Assembly (NCBI RefSeq): GCF_014397115.1
Contig: NZ_CP060720.1
Coordinates: 1,566,001-1,630,000, forward strand
Direction of reading: 5' to 3'
Length of the DNA: 64,000 nucleotides
From: Vagococcus carniphilus
GTDB taxonomy: Bacteria; Bacillota; Bacilli; Lactobacillales; Vagococcaceae
This document shows, in pieces, positions 17,010 through 26,475 of this stretch. Under the pieces are notes generated by a model. The model was not told the DNA's origin, searched no databases, and saw nothing but the letters and a program-made list of their open reading frames with translations. The position numbers and the translations under genes were made by a program. Each line of letters begins with the position of its first letter. Position 1 is the stretch's first letter.

Positions 17010-17883
17010 AGCGTTTTCTTTTAATAGCTTTCATCTTTTCATAGGAGAAACCTTCTCCTATAACTTCATTGATTGTTAGAACCGATATAAAGGCCTTAGG
17101 ATCAATTTCATGACAGATGTCTTTAATAGTATTAATCTCAGGTGGAGAGGCCACACAGTAGATAATATCGCGCTCTACATTCGAATAAGCACCTTCTGAT
17201 TTGAGAAAAGTGGAACCACGTTCGAGTTCTTCTAAAATTTGGCTAGAAATTAAGTCGTTTTTATCAGAAATAATAAGAATTCCTCTAGCACTGTAGCTTC
17301 CTTCTTGGACAAAATCAACGACAATACTAAAAACAAAAACAGCAATTAATGTGTACATCATTTCTTTTAAGGAAAGATAGCTAAGTGAAAGAATTAAAAC
17401 AATGACGTCTAAAATAAGCATCGAACGCCCCATTGTTAAACCAATATTTTTTTCGATGATCCTAGCAACGATATCTGTTCCGCCAGTCGTTCCACCAACT
17501 TTGTAAACAATCCCGCTCCCAACACCACCGAAAAGACCGGCAAGTAGAGCCGCAATAAGAAGATCGTTGTCAACGGAAATAGCAATATTAGCTTTTTGCC
17601 ACAATAAAATATTTAGAGATAGAGAAAACGTTCCCACAAGTGTGTAAATCAAAGATCTAAACCCAAAAATTTTCAACCCAATTAAAATAAGTGGTATATT
17701 TAATAAGAGAGTACTGTAGGCTGGGTTAAAGCCAATCATATTGTAAATGATTAAAGTAATCCCTGTTACCCCACCTTCGGCTAAATTGTTAGGTATGTTG
17801 AAGACAACTAGCCCAAAGCTGTAAATACTTGTACCGATAAAAATTAAAAAAATATCCAACAAAGCTTGTTTATTAAATTTCAT
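17008..17883 (-). CDS. YitT family membrane protein (DUF161/DUF2179)
   Basis: A 291-residue protein with about five or six membrane segments in the first 190 residues, including the glycine-rich GVGSGIVYKVGGTTGGTD typical of YitT proteins. A soluble C-terminal DUF2179 domain (about 200-285) contains ISDKNDLISSQILEEL and GEGFSYEKMKA. The family is common in Firmicutes in several copies and its transport substrate is unknown. A GAGGATG site before the ATG on the minus strand supports the start. It is a single gene, convergent with ypiB and divergent from mazG. Confidence 0.88.
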   Translation of the reverse strand: MKFNKQALLDIFLIFIGTSIYSFGLVVFNIPNNLAEGGVTGITLIIYNMIGFNPAYSTLLLNIPLILIGLKIFGFRSLIYTLVGTFSLSLNILLWQKANIAISVDNDLLIAALLAGLFGGVGSGIVYKVGGTTGGTDIVARIIEKNIGLTMGRSMLILDVIVLILSLSYLSLKEMMYTLIAVFVFSIVVDFVQEGSYSARGILIISDKNDLISSQILEELERGSTFLKSEGAYSNVERDIIYCVASPPEINTIKDICHEIDPKAFISVLTINEVIGEGFSYEKMKAIKRKR

Positions 17884-18009
17884 TTTATCACATCCTCAAT
17901 TGTTATCTTATCATTATCTATAAGGCGCAACAAGAGGCGGATGGTTGAAAAATTGAAGTATCTTTTATAAGATATGAGCTAGAAGTAAAAAAGAAGGATT
18001 GATTGAAAA

Positions 18010-18357
18010 ATGACCTCAAAAAGCCAAAATTTAAAAGAGATGCAAGAAGAATTAGATAGTTATATTAATCAGTTTAAAACGGGGTATTTTTCACCGTTAT
18101 CTCAATTAGCTAGATTGACAGAAGAAACTGGGGAATTAGCTCGAGAAATTAATCATCATTATGGAGAAAAACAAAAGAAAGAATCAGAGCTTCCAAAAAG
18201 TGTGGCAGAAGAAATTGGAGATGTTTTAATTGCGACGATTATTATGGCTAATTCTTTAGAAATAGATTTAACGCAAGTATTTCAAGATAATATGACTAAA
18301 TTCAATAAACGGGATAAATTTCGTTTTGAAAGGGTAGATGAACGAATCAAAGACTAA
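18010..18357 (+). CDS. MazG-like nucleotide pyrophosphohydrolase
   Basis: A 115-residue all-helical MazG-superfamily enzyme of the short YpjD type. The metal-binding residues are visible as E-E-T-G-E-L-A-R-E (residues about 39-47) and, further on, E-E-I-G-D-V-L (about 66-72). It hydrolyses nucleoside triphosphates to monophosphates and is thought to clean the nucleotide pool. In Bacillus the ypjD gene is also close to cca, as here. Confidence 0.88.
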   Translation: MTSKSQNLKEMQEELDSYINQFKTGYFSPLSQLARLTEETGELAREINHHYGEKQKKESELPKSVAEEIGDVLIATIIMANSLEIDLTQVFQDNMTKFNKRDKFRFERVDERIKD

Positions 18358-18394
18358 CAAATTAGATAAATAAAAAAAGAATGGAAAATGACAA

Positions 18395-19597
18395 ATGACT
18401 ATTGAAAAGATGCCACTAGAATTTAAGCAGGCTATACCTATTATTGAAAAAATCGAACAAGCTGGATTTGAAGCTTATTTCGTTGGGGGAAGTGTTCGAG
18501 ATATTTTTTTAAATCATCCTCTTCACGATGTGGATATTGCAACAAGTGCCTTTCCAGAAGAAGTAAAACAGATTTTTAAAAAGACAGTTGATGTTGGAAT
18601 TGAACATGGTACTGTTTTGGTTTTATTTGAGCATGAGCAATATGAAGTGACAACTTTTAGAACTGAATCAACTTACCAGGACTACCGTAGACCAGATGAA
18701 GTTACTTTTGTTAGATCTTTAGAAGAGGATTTAAAACGTCGAGACTTTACTATGAATGCTTTAGCAATGAATTTAGATGGTAAAATAATTGATTTATTTA
18801 ATGGGATTGAGGCAATTAATAAAAAAGAAATTGTAGCAGTCGGAAATCCTTCTGAGAGATTCAATGAGGATGCTTTAAGAATGATGAGAGGCTTACGATT
18901 TTCAAGTCAACTGAACTTTACTATTGAAGAAAAAACTAAAGAAGCTATTAAAGAGCATCATGCTCTATTAGATAAAATATCTGTTGAAAGAATAAATATT
19001 GAGTGGATAAAACTTTTATTAGGAAACTATAGAAATAAAGGCCTACTTACTTTTATAGAAACAGGATGTTATCAGTATTGTCCAGGTTTAAAAAATAAAC
19101 AAAAAGAGTTAACGAATTTACTGCTTTTAAATGAAAGCTTAGTCATTAAAAGTGAAGAGATAGCTTGGTTACTTTTATGTTACGTTTTAGATATTGAGAA
19201 TACAAACCATTTTTTAAGAGATTGGAAATGTTCAAATAAAATTTTACAAAATGTCAATCAAGGAATGAAACAATTAAAGAAAAGAAAATTAGAAGAGTGG
19301 AGCAATGATGATCTCTACCGCTCGGGAGAAGAAGTTGTTATTCTAGTTGAAGAAGTAAGAATTATTTTAGGCGAAGAATCAACATTAGAACAAGTAATGA
19401 TAAGTTATGAGAAACTCCCGATTAAATCAATGAAAGAATTAGAAGTTAATGGAAAAGAAGTATTAGCTTATCTAGATGCTCAGCCAGGACCTTGGTTAGG
19501 TGAAATATTGAGTACTCTTGAGGAAAAAGTGTTAAACGGAGAACTACCTAACAATAAAGAAAAACTATTAGAACAAGCGAAAATTTTAAGAAAGTGA
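18395..19597 (+). CDS. cca: CCA tRNA nucleotidyltransferase
   Basis: A 400-residue class II CCA-adding enzyme that builds and repairs the 3' CCA end of tRNAs. The head domain carries FVGGSVRD (residues 29-36) and the metal-binding DVDIAT (about 46-51). The RRDFTMNALA motif follows near residue 115 and the RNA-binding neck region (GNPSERFNEDALRMMRGLRF) after it. Length is normal for Firmicutes. It lies between mazG and a thioesterase gene in one direction with short gaps. Confidence 0.94.
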   Translation: MTIEKMPLEFKQAIPIIEKIEQAGFEAYFVGGSVRDIFLNHPLHDVDIATSAFPEEVKQIFKKTVDVGIEHGTVLVLFEHEQYEVTTFRTESTYQDYRRPDEVTFVRSLEEDLKRRDFTMNALAMNLDGKIIDLFNGIEAINKKEIVAVGNPSERFNEDALRMMRGLRFSSQLNFTIEEKTKEAIKEHHALLDKISVERINIEWIKLLLGNYRNKGLLTFIETGCYQYCPGLKNKQKELTNLLLLNESLVIKSEEIAWLLLCYVLDIENTNHFLRDWKCSNKILQNVNQGMKQLKKRKLEEWSNDDLYRSGEEVVILVEEVRIILGEESTLEQVMISYEKLPIKSMKELEVNGKEVLAYLDAQPGPWLGEILSTLEEKVLNGELPNNKEKLLEQAKILRK

Positions 19598-19606
19598 GCT
19601 GAAGAC

Positions 19607-19963
19607 ATGTATCAAAAAGAATTTGTCGTATCAGAAAATGAAACAGCAAAAGTGATGGGATCTGGGACGCTGGATGTTTTAGCAACACCAAGTGCTATTG
19701 CAATGGCTGAAAACACATGTATGAATCAATCTAAAGATTTAGTGAGTGAGGAAGAAACAACTGTCGGCATTCATATTGATTTTAAACATATTAAAGCTTC
19801 TCTAGTAGGGGCCAATATTAAAGTTTCTTCTGAAATAAAAGAACAAAAAGGAAAAAGAATTATTTTTTCATTTGAAATGTTTGAAGGAGAAAAGAAAATT
19901 GGATACGGAGAACATGAACGAGCAATTGTCAATGTATCTTCTTTTCTTTCTCACATAGGATAA
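19607..19963 (+). CDS. FlK-like hotdog-fold thioesterase
   Basis: A 118-residue protein of the fluoroacetyl-CoA-thioesterase-like hotdog family. Family features are TPSAIAMAENTCMNQ (catalytic T and E region, about residues 27-41), GIHIDFKHIKAS, and the C-terminal GYGEHERAIVN with the likely catalytic histidine. The natural substrate in this organism is unknown and fluoroacetate is not implied. It begins nine bases after cca. Confidence 0.8.
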   Translation: MYQKEFVVSENETAKVMGSGTLDVLATPSAIAMAENTCMNQSKDLVSEEETTVGIHIDFKHIKASLVGANIKVSSEIKEQKGKRIIFSFEMFEGEKKIGYGEHERAIVNVSSFLSHIG

Positions 19964-20013
19964 TAAATTTAATTTGTGAAAAATTTAATAAACTTGTTTA
20001 TTTTTCAAAAAAT

Positions 20014-20025
20014 ACGTGCTATACT
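20014..20025 (+). promoter_or_regulatory. Extended -10 promoter for the following hypothetical gene
   Basis: TGCTATACT (20017-20025) is an extended -10 element (TGn plus TATACT). The -35 region is weak (TTGTTT at 19994-19999, spacing too long). The gene starts 49 bases downstream behind AGAGGAG. Confidence 0.55.
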
Positions 20026-20073
20026 ATTGGTGTAGCAAAGAAATGTAACTTGATAGGAAAGAGGAGATCATAG

Positions 20074-20532
20074 ATGTCAAAAGAAATGAGTAGCTTCAAA
20101 TTCTATTTTAGAAACGGTGAAACATGGTCTATAAACCGCGAAGATATTGGTGATTTATGGATTAGTAAAGTAACAACAAGCTATGGCAGAATCAATGGAA
20201 GTGATTTTCAAAAAATACGTCCATGTGAAGGTCTAAAAATTGAAATCAACCAGGAAGCTGATCATGTTCAAACAGATGATATTAACACAGGTGGATTAGA
20301 ATCAGGTATGTTTGCTCGTGCAGTTAAATATCAAGATATTGAAAAAATGTCTATCATTTTTGATGATAATTCAAGTGATTTAATCTACTTCCCATATAAA
20401 GACAAAGCAACTCCAGGTCAAGAGGGATTAGATAATGTCTATCAAACAACAAAAGTTTCTTCAGAAAATAAACTTTACATCGTAATAGATGCAGAAAAAA
20501 CAGTAACAGAAGTATATGCAGACAAATTCTAA
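20074..20532 (+). CDS. Conserved-looking hypothetical cytoplasmic protein
   Basis: I do not recognise this 152-residue protein. It has no signal peptide or membrane segment, and the beta-strand-like pattern of short hydrophobic stretches (FKFYFRNGETWSI at 7-19, KLYIVIDAEKTVTEVYADKF at 133-152) suggests a small mostly-beta fold. It has its own promoter, a strong AGAGGAG ribosome binding site and a strong terminator, so it is a well-expressed single-gene unit. Confidence 0.75.
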   Translation: MSKEMSSFKFYFRNGETWSINREDIGDLWISKVTTSYGRINGSDFQKIRPCEGLKIEINQEADHVQTDDINTGGLESGMFARAVKYQDIEKMSIIFDDNSSDLIYFPYKDKATPGQEGLDNVYQTTKVSSENKLYIVIDAEKTVTEVYADKF

Positions 20533-20542
20533 TTAAATTAAT

Positions 20543-20572
20543 AAAAACACTGAAATTTTTCAGTGTTTTTTT
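20543..20572 (+). terminator. Terminator after the hypothetical gene
   Basis: A perfect 10-bp stem (20544-20553 with 20560-20569) followed by T-run. Confidence 0.88.
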
Positions 20573-20653
20573 GTGCTTAACGAGGCACTAGCTTGTTTTG
20601 AGTACCTAATTTTGGTAGAATAAACAAGACTATTTTGAGAGTAGGTAAATTTA

Positions 20654-22546
20654 ATGAAAATGCTGCGTGCAGATAATTTAAAAAAATCATATGGTATTAA
20701 AGATTTACTAAATGATGTTTCTTTTTTAATTCGTGAAGGAGATCGAATTGGGTTAATTGGAATTAATGGAACTGGAAAATCAACTTTAATGAATATTTTA
20801 GCAGGGATCGACAGTGCTGAAAAAGGGGAATTAGACTTTCCGCATGATTACCAAATTGGTTATCTTTCTCAAACGATTAATTTTGATGAAAATCTAACCG
20901 TATTAGATACCGTTTTTCAAGGAAATACGCCTATTATTAAAGCTGTTCGCGAATATGAATTAGCTCTAGCTAATTTGTCGATTGATGGAGCAGATGAGAC
21001 TTTCCAGAAAAAATATCAACAAGCTGAAGAATTAATGAATCAAGAAGATGCTTGGTTAGCAGATACAAATGCTAAAACAATTTTAAGTAAGTTAGGTATC
21101 TTATTTTTGGATAAAAAAGTTAAGGAACTATCAGGTGGACAAAAAAAACGTCTAGGGTTAGCTCAAGTATTAATTCAAGCACCCGATTTATTATTATTAG
21201 ATGAGCCAACTAACCACTTAGATTATAAAAGTATTCGTTGGTTAGAAAATTATTTGAAAGATTATAAGGGTTCTTTAGTTGTAACAACACATGACCGTTA
21301 TTTTTTAGACCGTGTAACTAATAGAATAATGGAACTTTCAAAAGGAAACCTTCATGAATATCAAGGGAACTATGAAGCATACCTTATGATGAGAGCTGAA
21401 AGAGAAGAAGAAGAGGCTAGACAAAGCCACAAACAAAAACAACTATTCAAACAAGAACTTGCTTGGATGAGAGCAGGTGTTAAGGCACGTGGAACAAAAC
21501 AGCAAGCCCGTATTTCTCGTTTCAATGACTTAAAAGAATCTGTTTCAACAAGTGATAACACAGATAATTTAGATATTTCAATTAACACAAAACGTTTAGG
21601 AAAAAAAGTTCTTGAGATTAAAGAAGCTAACTTTGATATAGCAGACAAAACAATTTTAAAAGATTTTAATTTATTAATTCAATCTAATGAAAGACTTGGG
21701 ATAACTGGAGAAAACGGTGCTGGAAAATCAACGCTACTCAATCTAATCACAGGGAAATTTCAACTTGACTCAGGAACAATTGACTTGGGTGAAACAGTTA
21801 GGATTGGTTATTATACACAAGAAAATGAAGGCTTGGACGAGTCTAAAAGAATGATTCAATACCTTCAAGAACAAGCTGAGCAGGTGGAACAAAAAGATGG
21901 AACATCTATCTCAACAACAGAGATGTTAGAACGATTTTTATTCCCTCGTGAAACACATGGAACAGTGATAGAAAAATTATCTGGTGGAGAAAAAAGAAGA
22001 CTTTATTTATTGAAAATATTAATTCAACAACCTAATGTATTACTTTTAGATGAACCGACAAATGATCTAGATATTGAAACATTAACTATTTTAGAAGATT
22101 ACCTTAATCAGTTCCAAGGAGCTGTTATTACGGTAAGTCATGACCGGTATTTTTTAGATAAAACAATGGATAAATTACTTGTGTTTAAAGGAGAAGGAAT
22201 TATTGAAACCTATTTTGGTACAATGAGTTCCTATCTTGACTCTCTTGAGTTATCAAAAGAAGTACTTTTAAGTGACAAAAAAGTAAAAAAAGAAAATACT
22301 GATTCTGATAAAATTAAGGTAGAAAAACAAAAATTAACTTACATGGAACAAAAAGAATGGGAAACTATTGAAGATGATATTGAACAATTAGAAACGTTAA
22401 TAGAAAAGTTACAAAGTGACATGTTCAATCATGCAAGTGATGCTTTAAAGTTGCAAGATATTCAAAAAGAAGTTACTTTATCTGAGAGTCAACTGGAAGA
22501 AAAGATGGAACGTTGGGAATATTTGAGTCAGTTTGTAAATGAATAA
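20654..22546 (+). CDS. ABC-F family ATPase, Uup-type
   Basis: A 630-residue protein with two ABC domains and no membrane part. Domain 1 has Walker A GINGTGKST, signature LSGGQKKRLGLA and Walker B LLLLDEPTNHLD. Domain 2 has GENGAGKST, LSGGEKRRLYLL and LLLDEPTNDLD. A C-terminal coiled coil (about 555-628) is the Uup hallmark. Such proteins act on ribosomes or DNA branch structures; here ribosome rescue is the general expectation. Nothing points to antibiotic resistance. It is followed 12 bases later by thyA. Confidence 0.9.
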   Translation: MKMLRADNLKKSYGIKDLLNDVSFLIREGDRIGLIGINGTGKSTLMNILAGIDSAEKGELDFPHDYQIGYLSQTINFDENLTVLDTVFQGNTPIIKAVREYELALANLSIDGADETFQKKYQQAEELMNQEDAWLADTNAKTILSKLGILFLDKKVKELSGGQKKRLGLAQVLIQAPDLLLLDEPTNHLDYKSIRWLENYLKDYKGSLVVTTHDRYFLDRVTNRIMELSKGNLHEYQGNYEAYLMMRAEREEEEARQSHKQKQLFKQELAWMRAGVKARGTKQQARISRFNDLKESVSTSDNTDNLDISINTKRLGKKVLEIKEANFDIADKTILKDFNLLIQSNERLGITGENGAGKSTLLNLITGKFQLDSGTIDLGETVRIGYYTQENEGLDESKRMIQYLQEQAEQVEQKDGTSISTTEMLERFLFPRETHGTVIEKLSGGEKRRLYLLKILIQQPNVLLLDEPTNDLDIETLTILEDYLNQFQGAVITVSHDRYFLDKTMDKLLVFKGEGIIETYFGTMSSYLDSLELSKEVLLSDKKVKKENTDSDKIKVEKQKLTYMEQKEWETIEDDIEQLETLIEKLQSDMFNHASDALKLQDIQKEVTLSESQLEEKMERWEYLSQFVNE

Positions 22547-22558
22547 GGAGGAACCTAA

Positions 22559-23506
22559 GTGGAACAAGAATATTTAAACTTAGCAAAAAGAATTCTGGAT
22601 GAAGGTGTCACTAAACATGACCGAACTGGTACAGGAACTAAAAGTGTTTTTGGTCACCAAATGAGATTTGATTTAGGTGAAGGCTTTCCTTTGTTAACGA
22701 CTAAAAGGGTTCCATTTTCTTTAATTAAAAGTGAATTATTGTGGTTTTTAAAAGGAGATACTAATATTAAGTTTCTTTTACAACACAATAATCATATCTG
22801 GGACGAGTGGGCTTTTGAAAGATACATCAAAAGTTCTGATTACACAGGACCGGACATGACTGATTTTGGAAGAAGAGCTGTTAAAGACGAGGAATTTAAT
22901 GAAGTTTATCAAAAGGAATTGAAAGAGTTTTGTGATAAGATACTATCAGATGATGTATTTGCTTCTAAATACGGTGAACTTGGTAATATTTACGGGTCCC
23001 AGTGGCGTCATTGGAAAACGTCACAAGGTGAAACGATTGATCAATTGCAAGACGTTATAGATATGATTAAAGGTAATCCAGATTCAAGACGATTAATTGT
23101 TTCGGCTTGGAATCCAGAAGATATTCCTAATATGGCTTTACCGCCATGTCATACGTTATTTCAGTTTTATGTTGCTGATGGGAAACTAAGTTGCCAACTT
23201 TATCAAAGAAGCGCAGACGTATTTTTGGGAGTTCCTTTTAATATTGCTAGTTACGCTCTTTTAACACATTTAATTGCTCATGAGACTGGATTAGAAGTGG
23301 GAGATTTTGTTCATACATTAGGTGATGCTCACTTATACTCTAATCATATTGATCAAATGAATGAACAGTTATCTCGAGACGTTCGTGAATTTCCAACTTT
23401 GGAAATCAATAAAGAAAAGCAATCAATTTTTGAATTTGAAATGGAAGATATTAAATTGTTGGATTATAAGCCACATCCAACAATTAAAGCACCAATTGCA
23501 GTGTAA
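22559..23506 (+). CDS. thyA: Thymidylate synthase
   Basis: A 315-residue ThyA that makes dTMP from dUMP using methylene-tetrahydrofolate. The nucleophile is C197 in [12 protein letters not shown]. The dUMP-binding arginines DSRRLI are at 175-180. It carries the roughly 50-residue insertion (about 88-140) known from the Lactobacillus casei enzyme, which explains its length. The GTG start has GGAGGA eight bases before it. It precedes dfrA, which regenerates its spent cofactor. Confidence 0.96.
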   Translation: MEQEYLNLAKRILDEGVTKHDRTGTGTKSVFGHQMRFDLGEGFPLLTTKRVPFSLIKSELLWFLKGDTNIKFLLQHNNHIWDEWAFERYIKSSDYTGPDMTDFGRRAVKDEEFNEVYQKELKEFCDKILSDDVFASKYGELGNIYGSQWRHWKTSQGETIDQLQDVIDMIKGNPDSRRLIVSAWNPEDIPNMALPPCHTLFQFYVADGKLSCQLYQRSADVFLGVPFNIASYALLTHLIAHETGLEVGDFVHTLGDAHLYSNHIDQMNEQLSRDVREFPTLEINKEKQSIFEFEMEDIKLLDYKPHPTIKAPIAV

Positions 23507-23536
23507 GGGATATATATTTGGGGAGGATATTAATAA

Positions 23537-24031
23537 ATGATAGCAGCTATATGGGCGCAGGATGAGAACGGTTTGATTGGGAAGAACGACGTTTTGCCTT
23601 GGCATTTGCCAGATGATTTACAGTTTTTTAAACAAATGACAGAAAATAATGTCATTGTCATGGGACGTAAAACATTTGAAGGAATGGGTAAAAATCTATT
23701 GCCTAATCGTCAAACAATTGTCTTAACGTCAGATAAAAACTATGATGGAAACGGAGCAAAAGTGATGAACTCTGTTGATGAGGTTATTGAATTTGCTGAA
23801 AGCTTCGAAGGAATTACATTTATTACTGGTGGAGGAGAAATTTATAAATCTTTCTTGCCTCACATTGATGTGCTCTATCGAACATTAATTAAACATGAGT
23901 TTGAAGGAGATACTTATTTTCCTTATCTAGATTGGGAAGAGTGGAATATTGTCAGCACTAGTGAAGGGACTGTTGATGACAAGAATAGCTATCCACATGA
24001 TTTTGAAACATACCAAAGAAATAGCAAATAA
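23537..24031 (+). CDS. dfrA: Dihydrofolate reductase
   Basis: A 164-residue DHFR that reduces dihydrofolate with NADPH. Recognised from MIAAIWAQDENGLIGKNDVL, PWHLPDDLQFFK (catalytic acidic residue D27 region), VIVMGRKTFEGMG and FITGGGEIY. It is the chromosomal housekeeping form in the usual thyA-dfrA pair. A GGGGAGG ribosome binding site precedes the ATG. A terminator follows at once. Confidence 0.95.
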   Translation: MIAAIWAQDENGLIGKNDVLPWHLPDDLQFFKQMTENNVIVMGRKTFEGMGKNLLPNRQTIVLTSDKNYDGNGAKVMNSVDEVIEFAESFEGITFITGGGEIYKSFLPHIDVLYRTLIKHEFEGDTYFPYLDWEEWNIVSTSEGTVDDKNSYPHDFETYQRNSK

Positions 24032-24068
24032 AAAACGCAAATTGCTTAAATAGCAATTGCGTTTTTTT
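24030..24068. terminator. Bidirectional terminator between dfrA and the YiiX-like gene
   Basis: A stem of about 15 bp with one bulged base (24031-24045 with 24052-24066), with A-run and T-run on either side. It serves both convergent genes. Confidence 0.87.
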
Positions 24069-24622
24069 TATGTTGTTAAAACATTAATAAAATTAGAACT
24101 TTCATTTGCGACCAAGTAATTAATAACTTGCCCTTCATAGATTTTCTCAAGTTCCCGTAACTCCAAAATATCTTTTGGTGTAACAAAATGATGTTTTTTT
24201 TGAAAGTTTGTAACTTTACTTTTAGAAAGTAGAGTAGCGATGAATTCAGAACAGAAAAAAGCATGTTCTCTTTCAAAATTAAGTTTTAAAGATAAAGCAA
24301 GAAGTCCTAAGAAATTGTATTGAAATAACTGTTTGTTTACTTCGAAGTAGTCAATTTCTTTGATCATAGACTGATATTGCTCTTGAGTAATTTTGAGTGA
24401 ATAGATAGCACACTCACTTGTTAAAAAGAAGGGATCCCAAAAATCTTCTTGTACAAAACCACCGATTAATGGATTTGTTATTTTTTTTCTTCCAAAACTA
24501 TAAGTTTGATTTAACTCTTTATCAAGTGCGATTGAAACGTGATTATAGGTTTCTTTTGTGTAACACTTAATGGCTTTTGATAAAAAACTTTGATTAGCTG
24601 AATAAATTAAAAAAACTTCCAT
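24068..24622 (-). CDS. YiiX-like permuted papain-fold amidase
   Basis: A 184-residue protein resembling the YiiX/YebB permuted NlpC-P60 group, in which the histidine comes before the cysteine. Candidate catalytic residues are the H in YNHVSIAL (residue 27) and the C in AFFCSEFIATLL (residue 123). No signal peptide, so it may be cytoplasmic or membrane-associated. The substrate, peptide or lipid amide, is unknown. It is a single-gene minus-strand unit ending at the dfrA terminator. Confidence 0.72.
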   Translation of the reverse strand: MEVFLIYSANQSFLSKAIKCYTKETYNHVSIALDKELNQTYSFGRKKITNPLIGGFVQEDFWDPFFLTSECAIYSLKITQEQYQSMIKEIDYFEVNKQLFQYNFLGLLALSLKLNFEREHAFFCSEFIATLLSKSKVTNFQKKHHFVTPKDILELRELEKIYEGQVINYLVANESSNFINVLTT

Positions 24623-24778
24623 TATTACATTTCCTTTTTTTGATTGTTATTTCCAACCTCTATTATATCGATAAAAGTGAAAAAGTCACTCCTTTTAGAA
24701 ACCATAAAATTCCAAAAAGAGACATTTGGTAAGATTTAACATAAGTTTTTATTAACGTAACAACTTATAAAGCTTTTT

Positions 24779-24808
24779 CATAAAAAAAGACTGCTAAAAA
24801 GCAGCCTT
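24779..24808 (-). terminator. Terminator after trhA (minus strand)
   Basis: On the minus strand a short stem (24800-24807 with 24788-24795, one mismatch) is followed by seven T. It lies 15 bases past the end of the TrhA-like gene. Confidence 0.7.
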
Positions 24809-24822
24809 CAGGTATTTTCTAA

Positions 24823-25467
24823 TTATGTATACAGATAAACTGAAAAGAAAATAAAAATTGCACCTAAAAGAACGAATAAATGCCAAACAACATGCATAAA
24901 TTTTACGTTTTTTAAGCTGTAGAAGATAGCACCAATTGTGTAAGACACACCACCTAGGAACAATAAAAGAAAACCAGTTGAACCTAAACCAATATAAAGT
25001 GGTTTAATTGCGATAAGACACAACCAACCCATAATGATATATAGAACAACATCAGTTTTACCTCGTTTGTTTAACCAAATGGATTTAAATACGATACCAG
25101 CAATTGCTATAGTCCAGATAATCGCAAAGAGTGTCCAACCTAACCAACCTTGAATGGTAACTAAACAGTAAGGAGTATAACTTCCAGCAATTAATAAATA
25201 AATAGAGCTGTGGTCAAATACTTGAAATACTTTTCTTGCCTTGGTAAAAATTAAACTATGAAATAATGTTGAAAATAAGAAAAGTAAAATCATTGAAGCA
25301 CCAAAAATCGTATAAGAAACGACTCTAATTGGTGAACCCATCTGTGCTCCTTTTATAATTAGTAAAACAAGTCCTGCAATACTTAGACCTGTTCCTATGC
25401 CATGCGTAATCGCATTAAAAACCTCATTGACAATTAAATATTTTTTGGTAAATGTAGTATGCTCCAT
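24823..25467 (-). CDS. trhA: TrhA / hemolysin III family membrane protein
   Basis: A 214-residue protein with seven predicted membrane segments. It carries the PAQR-family metal-site pattern: E and N-A-I-T-H-G near the start (EVFNAITHGIGTGLS), S-x-x-x-H in LFSTLFHSL, D-H-S-x-I-Y (FDHSSIYLLIAGSYTP) and the C-terminal HVVWHLFVLLGA. Despite the name these proteins are mostly membrane-homeostasis factors rather than toxins. The ATG at 25467 is preferred to one at 25476, which sits too close to the AAAGGA site. Confidence 0.88.
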   Translation of the reverse strand: MEHTTFTKKYLIVNEVFNAITHGIGTGLSIAGLVLLIIKGAQMGSPIRVVSYTIFGASMILLFLFSTLFHSLIFTKARKVFQVFDHSSIYLLIAGSYTPYCLVTIQGWLGWTLFAIIWTIAIAGIVFKSIWLNKRGKTDVVLYIIMGWLCLIAIKPLYIGLGSTGFLLLFLGGVSYTIGAIFYSLKNVKFMHVVWHLFVLLGAIFIFFSVYLYT

Positions 25468-25582
25468 TCCACCCATCCTTTCATATTTTAAGTGAAAAAG
25501 AATCTTTTATCTGTTATACTGTTCAACAGATAGATTATTTTAATTCTACACGAATATGCTATTTTTTGAAAGAGGTTTGAGA

Positions 25583-26422
25583 ATGACAAATATAAAAATT
25601 GTAACAGATTCGTCATGTATTATCGATTCTGAGCGAATGAAAAGTATAGATATTCATACAATCAGCTTATCAATAATGATTGATGGCGTAATCTATGCAA
25701 ATCAAAATGAACTAGATAGTCAAGAATTTATGTCAATGATGGAAAAATCTCCTTCATTACCTAAAACAAGTCAGCCACCAATTGGTGAGTTTATTGATTT
25801 ATACGATGAATTAGGAAAAGACGGAAGTGAAATTATTTCTATTCATTTAACGGAAAAATTAAGTGGAACAGTTAATACAGCTAGACAAGCTGCACAAATG
25901 TCGAAATCTAATGTCACAGTGGTTGATAGCGATTATATTGACCAAGCACTAGGTTTCCAAGTTTATGAAGCAGCACAAATGGCGCAAAAAGGTGCAACAG
26001 TTGAACAAATTTTAGCTCATATTGAGGATGTTAAGGACAAGACTGAACTTTACATTGGCGTTGCCACATTAGAAAATCTTGTTAAAGGTGGACGTATTGG
26101 TAAAATGGTCGGTGCTGTTTCAGGTTTTTTAAATATGAAAGTTTTATGTGAACTGAATAACGGAGAACTTGAAGTAGTGACAAAAGGTCGAGGGAATAAG
26201 ACATTTACTAAATGGGTTAAAACATTAGAAGAAAAATTAACAACTTATTCTGTTAACTGTTTAGGTATTTCAGAAGCAGATGGAAAAGACATTGCAGAAG
26301 AATTAAAAGCTTCTCTTTCTAAAATGATCCCATCAATTGATATTCCTATCATTCATACGACGCCACTTGTAGCAACACATGCTGGAAAAGGCGCATTTGC
26401 TGTCATGTTTTACACAAACTAA
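25583..26422 (+). CDS. DegV family fatty-acid-binding protein
   Basis: A protein of about 279 residues. Family features include IKIVTDSSCII at the start, LPKTSQPPIGEFIDLYDEL near residues 57-75, and HLTEKLSGTVNTARQAA, which together bind a fatty acid. It likely works as a FakB-type lipid carrier for fatty acid kinase. The ATG at 25583 is chosen for the AGAGG site before it; an earlier in-frame ATG (25556) has none. A terminator follows. Confidence 0.88.
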   Translation: MTNIKIVTDSSCIIDSERMKSIDIHTISLSIMIDGVIYANQNELDSQEFMSMMEKSPSLPKTSQPPIGEFIDLYDELGKDGSEIISIHLTEKLSGTVNTARQAAQMSKSNVTVVDSDYIDQALGFQVYEAAQMAQKGATVEQILAHIEDVKDKTELYIGVATLENLVKGGRIGKMVGAVSGFLNMKVLCELNNGELEVVTKGRGNKTFTKWVKTLEEKLTTYSVNCLGISEADGKDIAEELKASLSKMIPSIDIPIIHTTPLVATHAGKGAFAVMFYTN

Positions 26423-26434
26423 AATACCAGATAG

Positions 26435-26461
26435 AGCAGATCAAAAAGGTCTGCTTTTTTG
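26435..26461 (+). terminator. Terminator after the degV-like gene
   Basis: A 7-bp stem with one G-T pair (26435-26441 with 26449-26455) and six T. It sits just before the next gene's ribosome binding site, so it may only partly separate the two genes. Confidence 0.7.
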
Positions 26462-26475
26462 GATAGAGGGATTTT

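Noticed and set aside
20654-22546. ABC-F antibiotic-resistance protein
   Set aside because: The C-terminal coiled coil and context match housekeeping Uup; nothing marks it as an acquired ribosome-protection factor.
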